In this document: positions 51,336-60,168 of the stretch, one piece after another
Layout of the letters: every line of letters starts with the position of its first letter
Position numbering within the stretch: the first letter of the stretch is position 1
Assembly (NCBI RefSeq): GCF_001280515.1
Contig: NZ_LBIQ01000030.1
Coordinates: 992,001-1,056,000 of the forward strand
Origin: Mangrovimonas sp. ST2L15
Lineage (GTDB): Bacteria; Bacteroidota; Bacteroidia; Flavobacteriales; Flavobacteriaceae
DNA: 64,000 nt
Direction of reading: 5' to 3'
The notes under the pieces: model-generated
Database searches by the model: none
Told to the model about the DNA's origin: nothing
Seen by the model: the letters and a program-made list of their open reading frames with translations, nothing else
Translations under genes and position numbers: made by a program

Positions 51336-52910
51336 ATGAAAACTAAAAAAATAATATACTCTGTAGCAATTGTCTCTTCTCTATTGATGACCAATTGTGT
51401 TAAAGAAGATGATTTAATTCAAATAGACCCAAATCTAAAAAGTGCTGATACGTTTTGGGAAAATGAATCTGATGCCCTTAAAGGAGTTAATGCCGTTTAT
51501 GGAAGTTTATTGACGGATGGAACTTATATGCGTAGTACACCATTATTATTGGATTTAAAGAGTGATGGTGCGCGAAGTTTAAGTCCATGGGGGGCCATGG
51601 CCAATGTGGGGAAATTCAATACCAGTGTATCAGATCCAGCTATATACGGATGGGCTTTTGAAACCTATTATCAAGGTGTCTATCGTGCCAACCAGGTTTT
51701 GGAATTTGTACCTAACATAGATATGGATCAAGAATTAAAAACAAGAATTCTTGGTCAAGCTCATTTTTTACGAGGGTTGTATTACTTTCACCTAGTAAAT
51801 ATGTTCAAAAATGTACCATTGCCTTTAACTAGTTTAGGCTCAACTTTAATATATCACGAGCAGAAATCACAAGAAGAAGGTTGGGCTCAAGTAAAATCAG
51901 ACTTACAAGCAGCTGCAGAAATGTTGCCGATCTCTTATGATGATGTAGATGGGCCAGACAGTGGTCAAAAAGGTAGAGCAACCAAAGGAGCAGCCTTAGC
52001 ATATTTGGGGAAAGCTTATTTATTTACGCAAGATTTTGCAAATGCTAAAAACGCATTCGAGGATGTGATCAATTTGAACACATATGCTCTAGTGGGCAAT
52101 TATAGAGATAACTTCACGACAGCAAACGAAAATAATGAAGAGTCCATTTTTGAGGTGCAATTCAATAGAGACGCATTTGGTGTTGATCTTGGTTGGGGTG
52201 GAGCTCCTGCCTCAGGTTGGGGGAAAACTTCTGCACGAGCCATAACTTATGCGCCAAGGGCATTCGGTTGGACCGATGTTCAACCAACTTGGACTTTGTA
52301 CAATGATTATCATATTGAAGCTACCATAAATGGAGAAGTGGATCCGAGGTTGGATGCGACTATGTTCTACAACAAACCAGGAGGAATGATGTTGTACGGT
52401 CATGATTTTGCAACTTTTTATGCAAACAGCCCTGGAGATTTAAATGATTTGTTCTGTAGAAAATATCAAAATTCTGATGGGGAATTTGCAGATGAGTTTG
52501 ATTGGAGGTCTGGGATTAATGAGAGAATTATGAGATATGCCGATGTGTTATTGATGTATGCTGAATGTTTAAATGAAACAGGAAACACGTCATTGGCTTA
52601 TGATTACATCCAAATGGTAAGAGACCGTGTTAATTTGCCAGATTTAAGTGTCACTCAACCAGGAATGACCCAACAACAAATGCGAGATCAAATTGCACAT
52701 GAGAGATTCTTGGAATTTCCATTAGAAGGTCATAGAGCTGATGATATTCGTCGTTGGGGTTGGTTGCAAGATCCTGATAAATTACAATGGTTAAAAGATA
52801 GAGATCCAGAATTTGAAACCTATGTGCCAGGACACGAGTATTTCCCATTGCCGCAGTCAGAAATGGATAATAATCCATTGATGGTCATTGGTCAAAATGA
52901 GAATTATTAA
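51336..52910 (+). CDS. susD: SusD-like surface glycan-binding lipoprotein (arabinan locus)
   Basis: Lipoprotein of 524 residues, normal for the family and without an inserted domain. The signal ends LLMTNC and is followed by VKEDDL, which matches the Lys-then-acidic lipoprotein export signal for the cell surface. RagB/SusD helices include LGQAHFLRGLYYFHLVNMF, RATKGAALAYLGKAYL and RIMRYADVLLMYAECLNETG. It would bind arabinan fragments over the SusC channel. A strong terminator hairpin lies 45 bp after its stop. Confidence 0.94.
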   Translation: MKTKKIIYSVAIVSSLLMTNCVKEDDLIQIDPNLKSADTFWENESDALKGVNAVYGSLLTDGTYMRSTPLLLDLKSDGARSLSPWGAMANVGKFNTSVSDPAIYGWAFETYYQGVYRANQVLEFVPNIDMDQELKTRILGQAHFLRGLYYFHLVNMFKNVPLPLTSLGSTLIYHEQKSQEEGWAQVKSDLQAAAEMLPISYDDVDGPDSGQKGRATKGAALAYLGKAYLFTQDFANAKNAFEDVINLNTYALVGNYRDNFTTANENNEESIFEVQFNRDAFGVDLGWGGAPASGWGKTSARAITYAPRAFGWTDVQPTWTLYNDYHIEATINGEVDPRLDATMFYNKPGGMMLYGHDFATFYANSPGDLNDLFCRKYQNSDGEFADEFDWRSGINERIMRYADVLLMYAECLNETGNTSLAYDYIQMVRDRVNLPDLSVTQPGMTQQQMRDQIAHERFLEFPLEGHRADDIRRWGWLQDPDKLQWLKDRDPEFETYVPGHEYFPLPQSEMDNNPLMVIGQNENY

Positions 52911-52955
52911 ATCAGAGATATTTATATTTTTTTGAATTGTTAGTCTTTAGTTTTG

Positions 52956-52990
52956 AAAAAGGCCGTGTCGAATAATCACGCGGCCTTTTT
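52956..52990 (+). terminator. Strong intrinsic terminator between susCD and the enzyme genes
   Basis: AAAAAGGCCG (52956-52965) and CGGCCTTTTT (52981-52990) form a perfect 10-bp stem around a 15-nt loop, ending in five Ts. The next gene starts only 20 bp later, leaving no room for a separate promoter, so the downstream genes likely depend on read-through. Confidence 0.9.
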
Positions 52991-53010
52991 CATAAAATAA
53001 TTTATAAAGT

Positions 53011-54552
53011 ATGTTAAGAGTTAAAGCAGGAATTTTAGTGTTGGTATTGTGTTTTGTGCAAAATATGATAAGCCAAACCAAGGTGTCCTTTGAACAAAGT
53101 GATAGCGACCCCTTAATCAGTAAGCACATTTATGGACATTTTGCAGAACATTTAGGAAGGTGCATTTATGATGGATTTTATGTAGGGGAGGATAGTAGCA
53201 TTCCTAATACCAATGGAGTAAGAAATGATATCATTGAAGCTTTGAAAGCCTTAAAAATTCCCAATTTGAGATGGCCGGGAGGCTGTTTTGCAGATACCTA
53301 CCACTGGAAAGATGGTGTGGGGCCTAAAGAAGATCGACCAACCATGGTAAACAAATGGTGGGGTGGTGTTGTTGAAGACAATAGTTTTGGAACCCATGAT
53401 TTTTTAAATCTGTGTGAGGTTTTGGGTACAGAGCCTTATTTAGCGGCTAATGTGGGAAGTAGCACGGTTCAGGAATTTACAGAATATACACAATATGTTA
53501 CCCGAGAAGTAGGAGTTCCCATGTCGGATTATCGTGCTGAAAATGGTAGAAAAGAGCCATGGAAAGTGACATTTTGGGGGGTTGGTAACGAAATGTGGGG
53601 TTGTGGAGGTAATATGAGACCAGAACACTATGCTGATATTTATAGGCAATACGCCACCTTTATGACCGATTGGACGAATAGTGATGGGATGTTTAGAATT
53701 GCTTCTGGAGCAAATGTGGCCGATTATCATTGGACAGAAGTACTCATGAGAGACATTCCAAAAAGTTTGATTGAAGGAGTCGCATTACATTCCTATTCTT
53801 TTGTAGAATGGGATGAAAAAGGGTCTTCAACCAAATTTGATGAAAGCCAATATTTTTCTACGATGCAGACAGCTCTTAAAATGGAAGAATTGGTAGACAA
53901 ACATGCCGCCATTATGGATAAATATGATCCAGAAAATGAAATAGCATTGGTAGTTGATGAATGGGGTGGATGGTATGAAGTGGAAGAAGGAACTAATCCA
54001 GGTTTCTTATACCAACAGAATACAATGAGAGATGCTATGATTGCCGGAATTACTTTAAATATTTTTAATAATCGAGCAGATAGAGTTAAAATGGCCAATT
54101 TGGCACAAACTGTTAATGTATTACAGGCCGTAATCTTGACTGATGGAGATAAGATGTTATTGACACCTACCTATCATGTTTTGAAAATGTATAATGTGCA
54201 TCAGAATGCCACTTTAATCCCAGTTAAATTTGAGTCACCTAGTTATGAATTTAAAGGTGAAACTTTGCCAGCTATTTCAATTTCAGCATCAAAAGATCAG
54301 CAAGGAAAAAAGCATTTGTCTTTAGTAAACATAGATTCTAAAAAATCAAATGAAGTCGAACTTGATGTGGAAGCTTTGGGATTCAAAAAAGTTTCTGGAA
54401 CTATTCTAAAGTCTGGAAAACTTCAAGATCATAACACTTTTGATTCACCAAACCAAATAACCCCTCAGGAGTTCGGTGATTTTAAGTTGAAAAAAGGAAA
54501 ATTAACAGTAACCCTACCGCCATTTTCGGTGGTTGTCTTAGAGGGAGAATAA
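53011..54552 (+). CDS. GH51 alpha-L-arabinofuranosidase, exported
   Basis: Enzyme of 513 residues that removes alpha-L-arabinofuranosyl units, by a retaining mechanism. A signal peptide ends near NMISQ (about 22). The barrel shows HIYGHFAEHLGRCIYDG, LRWPGGCFADTYHW, the acid/base Glu194 in VGNEMWG, and the nucleophile Glu317 in VVDEWGGW. The C-terminal beta domain ends PPFSVVVLEGE. It is the first enzyme gene after the susCD terminator and is expected in the periplasm. Confidence 0.93.
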   Translation: MLRVKAGILVLVLCFVQNMISQTKVSFEQSDSDPLISKHIYGHFAEHLGRCIYDGFYVGEDSSIPNTNGVRNDIIEALKALKIPNLRWPGGCFADTYHWKDGVGPKEDRPTMVNKWWGGVVEDNSFGTHDFLNLCEVLGTEPYLAANVGSSTVQEFTEYTQYVTREVGVPMSDYRAENGRKEPWKVTFWGVGNEMWGCGGNMRPEHYADIYRQYATFMTDWTNSDGMFRIASGANVADYHWTEVLMRDIPKSLIEGVALHSYSFVEWDEKGSSTKFDESQYFSTMQTALKMEELVDKHAAIMDKYDPENEIALVVDEWGGWYEVEEGTNPGFLYQQNTMRDAMIAGITLNIFNNRADRVKMANLAQTVNVLQAVILTDGDKMLLTPTYHVLKMYNVHQNATLIPVKFESPSYEFKGETLPAISISASKDQQGKKHLSLVNIDSKKSNEVELDVEALGFKKVSGTILKSGKLQDHNTFDSPNQITPQEFGDFKLKKGKLTVTLPPFSVVVLEGE

Positions 54553-54563
54553 AATAAAAGTAA

Positions 54564-56165
54564 ATGGTACGTCAAAAATTAAACTACTTAAAGGCTATTC
54601 TAGGCCTGATGTTAATTCTAGTTTTAGGTTGTTCTAAGGAAGATGAAGTAACGGCTCCACCATCAGGTGGAGATGGCAATAATGATCCGATAGAGGAAAC
54701 TTTTGAAGGGCCAACCTATGCAGATGATTATACACCAATTGCCTCTTGGAGTAATAGAAGTCAATGGAATTTGGCCAATATTCATGACCCAACTGTTGTT
54801 AAGCAAGGAAACTATTGGTATATGTATCAAACAGATGCTTCATATGGGAATGCTCATGATGGCCATGGTCATTTTCATGGAAGACGTTCTACAGATCTAG
54901 TAAACTGGGAATATTTAGGTAGTACCATGGATCAAGCCCCTACCTGGGTAAAAGATTCCATGAATGACAATCGTATTGCTATGGGGTTGCCTATTATTGA
55001 AAATCCGAACTACGGCTATTGGGCACCTGCTGTTACCGAAGTCAATGGTGTTTATAGAATGTACTACAGTTTAGTTGTCAATGAACTTATTGTGGGCACA
55101 GATAATTGTGCCTCTTGGGGAGAGCGTCCTTATATTGGAATGATGGAAACAACAGATCTAGCTTCGAATAATTGGGAAGATAAAGGTATGGTTGTTACAG
55201 CAGTTCCAGATGGATTGGAAGATTATTATAGGGATAGCTGTAACGATTGGAGCGGCTATTACAAGTTTAATGCCATTGACCCCAGTTATATTCAAACCCC
55301 AGAAGGAGAGCATTGGCTTATTTATGGATCTTGGCATACCGGTATTGCTGCTGTTCAGTTAGATCCCATTACTGGGAAGCCTTTTCAATTGGAAACTATT
55401 GAAGATTATGGGACACGAATTGCTGGAAGAGGTAATTTAAATACCAATAGATGGCAAGGTTTGGAAGGGGCAGAAATTATTTATAATGAAGATACTGGGT
55501 ATTACTACCTCTTTTTAGCTTATGATGAATTGTCAAAAGCCTATAACACTAGGGTGGCAAGGTCAACAAATATTTTAGGACCTTACATTGGTATGGATGG
55601 GGGAAATGTTTCAGAAGGGGCCGAATGCTGGCCTATGCTGACCCATCCATATAAATTTGATTATCATACTGGCTGGGTTGGTTTTTCACACTGTTCCATA
55701 TTTAAAGATCCTATATCCCAAAAATGGTATTATGCTTCTCAAGCAAGATTACCAGAAGGGGTGCCAGGAATTAATGTGTCTAATGCCGTGATGATGGGAC
55801 ACGTTAGGGAAATAAGTTGGACCTCAGATGGTTGGCCTGCAGTAGCTCCAGAAAGATTTGCCGATGTTCCAGAAACTGAAATTACAGAAGAAAATATTGT
55901 TGGTTCATGGCAACAAATAACGATGCAATATCAATATCAAGTACAACAAACTGCTGTCAATGTGAATTTTTATGCAGATGGAACCGTAGCAGGAGGTGTA
56001 TCGGGGACTTGGGAATTAGATAGCAATACCCGAACACTTTACATCAATGGAGTAGAATGTAAATTAATGGATGCTTGGGATTGGGAACGATCGCCAAGAA
56101 AAGTAACGATTACTTATACTGGATTTACGGATGACGGTAGACCAATTTGGGGTAAGAAAAATTAA
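54564..56165 (+). CDS. GH43 endo-arabinanase-like lipoprotein, probably surface-exposed
   Basis: Lipoprotein of 533 residues. The signal ends VLGC (Cys23), followed by SKEDEV, a close match to the surface-export signal (Lys then acidic residues). The five-bladed propeller (about 60-440) has the GH43 acids Asp75 (HDPTVV), Asp239 (AIDPSY) and Glu301 (LEGAE). A C-terminal beta domain (about 445-533, GSWQQITMQYQYQVQQ) resembles that of endo-arabinanases. It probably cuts the alpha-1,5-arabinan backbone outside the cell to feed SusCD. The gap to the GH51 gene is 11 bp. Confidence 0.88.
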   Translation: MVRQKLNYLKAILGLMLILVLGCSKEDEVTAPPSGGDGNNDPIEETFEGPTYADDYTPIASWSNRSQWNLANIHDPTVVKQGNYWYMYQTDASYGNAHDGHGHFHGRRSTDLVNWEYLGSTMDQAPTWVKDSMNDNRIAMGLPIIENPNYGYWAPAVTEVNGVYRMYYSLVVNELIVGTDNCASWGERPYIGMMETTDLASNNWEDKGMVVTAVPDGLEDYYRDSCNDWSGYYKFNAIDPSYIQTPEGEHWLIYGSWHTGIAAVQLDPITGKPFQLETIEDYGTRIAGRGNLNTNRWQGLEGAEIIYNEDTGYYYLFLAYDELSKAYNTRVARSTNILGPYIGMDGGNVSEGAECWPMLTHPYKFDYHTGWVGFSHCSIFKDPISQKWYYASQARLPEGVPGINVSNAVMMGHVREISWTSDGWPAVAPERFADVPETEITEENIVGSWQQITMQYQYQVQQTAVNVNFYADGTVAGGVSGTWELDSNTRTLYINGVECKLMDAWDWERSPRKVTITYTGFTDDGRPIWGKKN

Positions 56166-56170
56166 CGACC

Positions 56171-57172
56171 ATGAGAAACTTTTTATTCGTCATACTAGGT
56201 TTGGCCAGTTTGGTGTCCTGTGATAATCAGAATAAGGTGAATCAAGAAGTAGCAACAGAAACTAAAGCGTCTGAAACTTCAAAACCTTTACAAATTAATA
56301 ATCCTATTATAAAGGATAAGTTTACTGCAGATCCTGCAGCTTTGGTACATGAGGATACGGTTTATTTGTATGCGGGTCATGATGAGGCTCCCAATGATTT
56401 TCATTTTTACCGAATGAATGAATGGTTGGTTTTTTCATCAACCAATATGGTCGATTGGGAAGAGCACCCAGTACCATTAAAACCCACCGATTTTTCCTGG
56501 GCAAAGGGTGATGCTTGGGCGGCTCAGGTCATTGAACGCAACGGTAAATTTTATTGGTATGTAACGGTTGAACATGACGACACACATCCTGGGAAAGCAA
56601 TTGGAGTTGCAGTATCTGATTCACCAATAGGTCCTTTCAAGGATGCTTTGGGACTTGCCTTGGTAACCAATGATATGACAACAGATACGGATATCTCATG
56701 GGATGATATTGATCCAACAGTTTTTATGGATGGCGACCAAGCTTACCTGTATTGGGGAAATACAAAATGCTATTGGGCAAAATTGAAGGATAATATGATA
56801 GAGTTTGATGGGGATATTCATACGGTTGACCTCCCTCATTTTACTGAAGCGCCATGGATTCATAAAAAAGGAGATTGGTATTATTTAAGTTATGCCTATC
56901 AATTTCCAGAGAAAACGGCTTATGCCATGAGTAAATCTATCGAAGGCCCTTGGGAGTATAAAGGTATTTTAAATGAATTGGCGGGGAATAGTAATACCAA
57001 TCACCAAGCAATTTTAGAATATAAAGGCAAAGATTATTTTATTTATCATACTGGAGGCATTCAGCCAAATGGAGGCAGTTTTAGAAGGTCAGTATGCATT
57101 GATGAATTAAAATATAACGAAGATGGTACCCTTAAGAGGGTGGTAATGACATCTGAGGGAATTCAAAAATAA
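56171..57172 (+). CDS. GH43 arabinofuranosidase-like lipoprotein
   Basis: Lipoprotein of 333 residues; the signal ends SLVSC and is followed by DNQNK, so no surface-export signal is seen and a periplasmic place is likely. The propeller covers the whole mature protein. The three GH43 acids are in ADPAALV, DIDPTVF and FTEAPWI. Activity could be alpha-L-arabinofuranosidase or beta-xylosidase type; the neighbours favour the former. It starts 5 bp after the previous gene. Confidence 0.87.
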   Translation: MRNFLFVILGLASLVSCDNQNKVNQEVATETKASETSKPLQINNPIIKDKFTADPAALVHEDTVYLYAGHDEAPNDFHFYRMNEWLVFSSTNMVDWEEHPVPLKPTDFSWAKGDAWAAQVIERNGKFYWYVTVEHDDTHPGKAIGVAVSDSPIGPFKDALGLALVTNDMTTDTDISWDDIDPTVFMDGDQAYLYWGNTKCYWAKLKDNMIEFDGDIHTVDLPHFTEAPWIHKKGDWYYLSYAYQFPEKTAYAMSKSIEGPWEYKGILNELAGNSNTNHQAILEYKGKDYFIYHTGGIQPNGGSFRRSVCIDELKYNEDGTLKRVVMTSEGIQK

Positions 57173-57176
57173 AATC

Positions 57177-58163
57177 ATGAAAAAAGGTACGTATTATTTA
57201 ACAATGTTGTTGGCTTTGGTGTCATTATGTTCTTGCGCCCAAACTGACAAGCCTATTACCCACGATCCTGTTGTGGCTAAACAAGGTGACACCTATTATT
57301 TGTTTTGTACTGGACCAGGTATTACAAGTTTTACTTCCAAAGATTTAAAAAGTTGGAAACAGGGAGATCCTGTCTTTGCTGAGAGTCCCAAGTGGGCTAA
57401 AGAAGTTGCACCTGGATTCAACGGGCATATTTGGGCTCCAGATATAACCCACCACAACGGAACATATTATTTGTATTACTCTATTTCGGCCTTTGGTAAA
57501 AACACTTCGGCTATTGGTTTAGTAACTAATAAAACTTTGAATCCTAAAGATCCTAATTATCAATGGGAAGATCAAGGTATAGTAATTCAATCAGTGCCAA
57601 ATAGAGATATGTGGAATGCCATTGACCCTAATTTAATTTTTGATGAGAATGGAACAACATGGATGTCTTTTGGTTCTTTTTGGAGTGGGTTGAAGATGGT
57701 CAAACTAAATCCAGATTTGAAAACCATGGCACAACCAGAGGAATGGTATCCTATAGCAAGTAGGGAGCGTAGTCCTGAAATTCCAGATGTCGATGCAGGA
57801 GATGCTGCTTTAGAAGGTCCCTTTATCTTTAAAAAGGGAGCGTATTATTATTTGTTTTTGTCTTGGGATTACTGTTGCAGAGGTGAAAATAGCACCTATA
57901 AATTAGTGGTAGGTCGTTCAAAATCAGTAACAGGTCCTTATCTAGATCAAGAAGGGAAACCACTTAATGAAGGTGGTGGCTCTTTAGTAATTGAGGGCAA
58001 TAAAAATTGGTATGGCGTGGGCCATAACAGTGTTTTTACATTTGATGGTAAAGACTACAATTTCATGCATGGATATGATGCCCATGATAAAGGGTTGCCA
58101 AAATTAATTGTCAAAGAAATGACTTGGGTTGATGGCTGGCCAACTTTAGACCCAATGGAGTAA
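57177..58163 (+). CDS. GH43 arabinan endo-1,5-alpha-L-arabinosidase-like
   Basis: Exported enzyme of 328 residues with a lipoprotein-like signal ending LCSC followed by AQTDKP. The single propeller domain matches the classic endo-arabinanase group: THDPVVAK at the first blade, GHIWAPDITHHNGTYYLYYS, AIDPNLIF, SFWSGLKMVKL and LEGPFIFKKG. It would cut internal alpha-1,5 links of linear arabinan or arabino-oligosaccharides in the periplasm. The gap to the previous gene is 4 bp. Confidence 0.9.
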   Translation: MKKGTYYLTMLLALVSLCSCAQTDKPITHDPVVAKQGDTYYLFCTGPGITSFTSKDLKSWKQGDPVFAESPKWAKEVAPGFNGHIWAPDITHHNGTYYLYYSISAFGKNTSAIGLVTNKTLNPKDPNYQWEDQGIVIQSVPNRDMWNAIDPNLIFDENGTTWMSFGSFWSGLKMVKLNPDLKTMAQPEEWYPIASRERSPEIPDVDAGDAALEGPFIFKKGAYYYLFLSWDYCCRGENSTYKLVVGRSKSVTGPYLDQEGKPLNEGGGSLVIEGNKNWYGVGHNSVFTFDGKDYNFMHGYDAHDKGLPKLIVKEMTWVDGWPTLDPME

Positions 58164-58173
58164 AACTACAAAG

Positions 58174-60138
58174 ATGGAATTTTCAAAACATATAATAATA
58201 TTAGTGACTTTTGTGCTTCTTTTTAATTGTAAAACAGATAAAAGGGAAGTTTCAGAAATTCAAAAAGTTAAAACGGGTTATCAAATAGAACCTGTCGATA
58301 TTCAGCATGTCAAGGTAACCGATGAGTTTTGGTTACCCATTATTAAACGGGTTCAAGAAAAGACCATAGACTATGCCATTGCAAAATGTGAAGAAGAAGG
58401 GCGGTTTGATAATTTTTTGATAGCAGGAGGTCAAATGAAAGGTGAAGTGAGAGGAGAAATGCCGTTTGATGATACAGACGTCTATAAAATTATTGAAGGA
58501 GCATCCAACTCTTTAATTAGTGCACCAAATAAGGAATTGGAAACCTTGGTAGATTCCTTAGTGTCTATTATTAAAGTAGGTCAAGAAAAGGATGGGTACT
58601 TAACCACATGGCGAACCATTGACCCTGCAAAACCTCCTGCAACTTGGGTTCAAACTCCTAAAGGGGAACGTTGGGATGGGTTATTTATGAGTCATGAGTT
58701 ATACAATGCCGGTCATTTGTATGAAGCAGCTGCAGTTCATTACCGAGCAACAGGGAAAAGAAACTTTTTGGATATAGCAATAAAAAATGCTGATTTAATG
58801 GTGAAAAGCTTCGGTGATGAGGAAGGAAAAATAAAGGCTGTTCCGGGACATCAAATTATAGAATCTGGCTTGATAAAGTTATATAAGATTACTGGAAATG
58901 AAGATTACATCAATTTAGCTAAATACTTTTTGGATAATCGTGGAAACCCTGAAAATCATGAATTATTTGGGCCTTATTCTCAAGATAGCATTCCAGTAAT
59001 CCAACAGGAAGAAGTTGTTGGTCATTCGGTAAGAGCCGTTTATATGTATGCAGCCATGACAGATATTGCTGCTATCCAGAATGATAGTTTATATGAAGCA
59101 GCAGTAAACAAATTATGGGACAATATGGTGTCCAAAAAAATATATATCACTGGAGGTATTGGAGCAAAACATGAAGGCGAACAGTTTGGGGCTAATTATG
59201 AACTACCTAACCTAACAGCTTATAATGAAACTTGCGCAGCCATAGGCGATGTGTATTGGAATCACAGAATGCACAATTTGTATGGTGACGTTAAATATTT
59301 TGATGTTATCGAAAGAACGTTATACAACGGTTTAATTTCCGGTTTGTCATTAGACGGCACCAACTTTTTCTATCCAAATGCCTTGGAGTCTGATGGAGTT
59401 TACAAATCCAATCGTGGTTCATGTACGCGTCAAGCTTGGTTTGATTGTTCGTGTTGTCCTACTAACGTGATTCGTTTTGTGCCCTCCATTCCTGGTTTGA
59501 TTTATTCGAAAGGGAATAATTCTGTTTACGTGAATTTATATGCATCCAATGAAGCCGAAATAGATTTAGACGGAAAGGCTGTTAAAGTTACCCAAAACAC
59601 ATCCTATCCATGGAATGGAACGGTAAACATGACTGTTGAAGCAGACTCTGAAGTAACAGTAAAATTCCGTGTGCCTGGTTGGAGTAGAAATGAAGTGTTG
59701 CCAAGTGATTTATATTCTTATGCAAATTCTTATGAATCACAACCTACTTTATCCATCAATGGAGAAAAGGTAGAAACATCTATTCAGGATGGTTATTTAG
59801 AAGTTACAAGAAACTGGAGTGCAGATGATGCCATTGAAATCCATTTCCCAATGGAAGTTCGTGCCGTAAAAGCAAATGAAAACGTGGAAGAAGATAGAGG
59901 TAAATTATCTTTGGAATATGGCCCGTTAGTGTATGCGGTAGAAGAAGTGGATAACCCAAATTTCGATACTATTTCAGTATCAGCAAATGACCAATTTTCA
60001 GTTCAAAAAGAAGATATCTTAGAAGGTGTCAATACCATTTCAAATGATCAATTGAAAGCAATCCCTTATTATGCCTGGTCAAATCGTGGGGTAAACAAAA
60101 TGAAGGTTTGGTTGCCGGAAACAAAAAACAATAACTAA
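58174..60138 (+). CDS. GH127 beta-L-arabinofuranosidase-like lipoprotein
   Basis: Lipoprotein of 654 residues (signal ending LLFNC). The (alpha/alpha)6 barrel of GH127 (formerly DUF1680) carries the zinc and cysteine active-site set: Glu352 and Cys354 (NETCAA) and Cys427-Cys428 (CSCCPTNV), matching Glu338, Cys340, Cys417 and Cys418 of HypBA1, whose nucleophile is a cysteine. C-terminal beta domains follow (about 445-640). It would act on beta-L-arabinofuranosides, so the substrate may include plant glycans beyond plain alpha-linked arabinan. It starts 10 bp after the preceding GH43 gene. Confidence 0.9.
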   Translation: MEFSKHIIILVTFVLLFNCKTDKREVSEIQKVKTGYQIEPVDIQHVKVTDEFWLPIIKRVQEKTIDYAIAKCEEEGRFDNFLIAGGQMKGEVRGEMPFDDTDVYKIIEGASNSLISAPNKELETLVDSLVSIIKVGQEKDGYLTTWRTIDPAKPPATWVQTPKGERWDGLFMSHELYNAGHLYEAAAVHYRATGKRNFLDIAIKNADLMVKSFGDEEGKIKAVPGHQIIESGLIKLYKITGNEDYINLAKYFLDNRGNPENHELFGPYSQDSIPVIQQEEVVGHSVRAVYMYAAMTDIAAIQNDSLYEAAVNKLWDNMVSKKIYITGGIGAKHEGEQFGANYELPNLTAYNETCAAIGDVYWNHRMHNLYGDVKYFDVIERTLYNGLISGLSLDGTNFFYPNALESDGVYKSNRGSCTRQAWFDCSCCPTNVIRFVPSIPGLIYSKGNNSVYVNLYASNEAEIDLDGKAVKVTQNTSYPWNGTVNMTVEADSEVTVKFRVPGWSRNEVLPSDLYSYANSYESQPTLSINGEKVETSIQDGYLEVTRNWSADDAIEIHFPMEVRAVKANENVEEDRGKLSLEYGPLVYAVEEVDNPNFDTISVSANDQFSVQKEDILEGVNTISNDQLKAIPYYAWSNRGVNKMKVWLPETKNNN

Positions 60139-60168
60139 TTCATTTCAACCTAGAGTTGAAGACTATAT

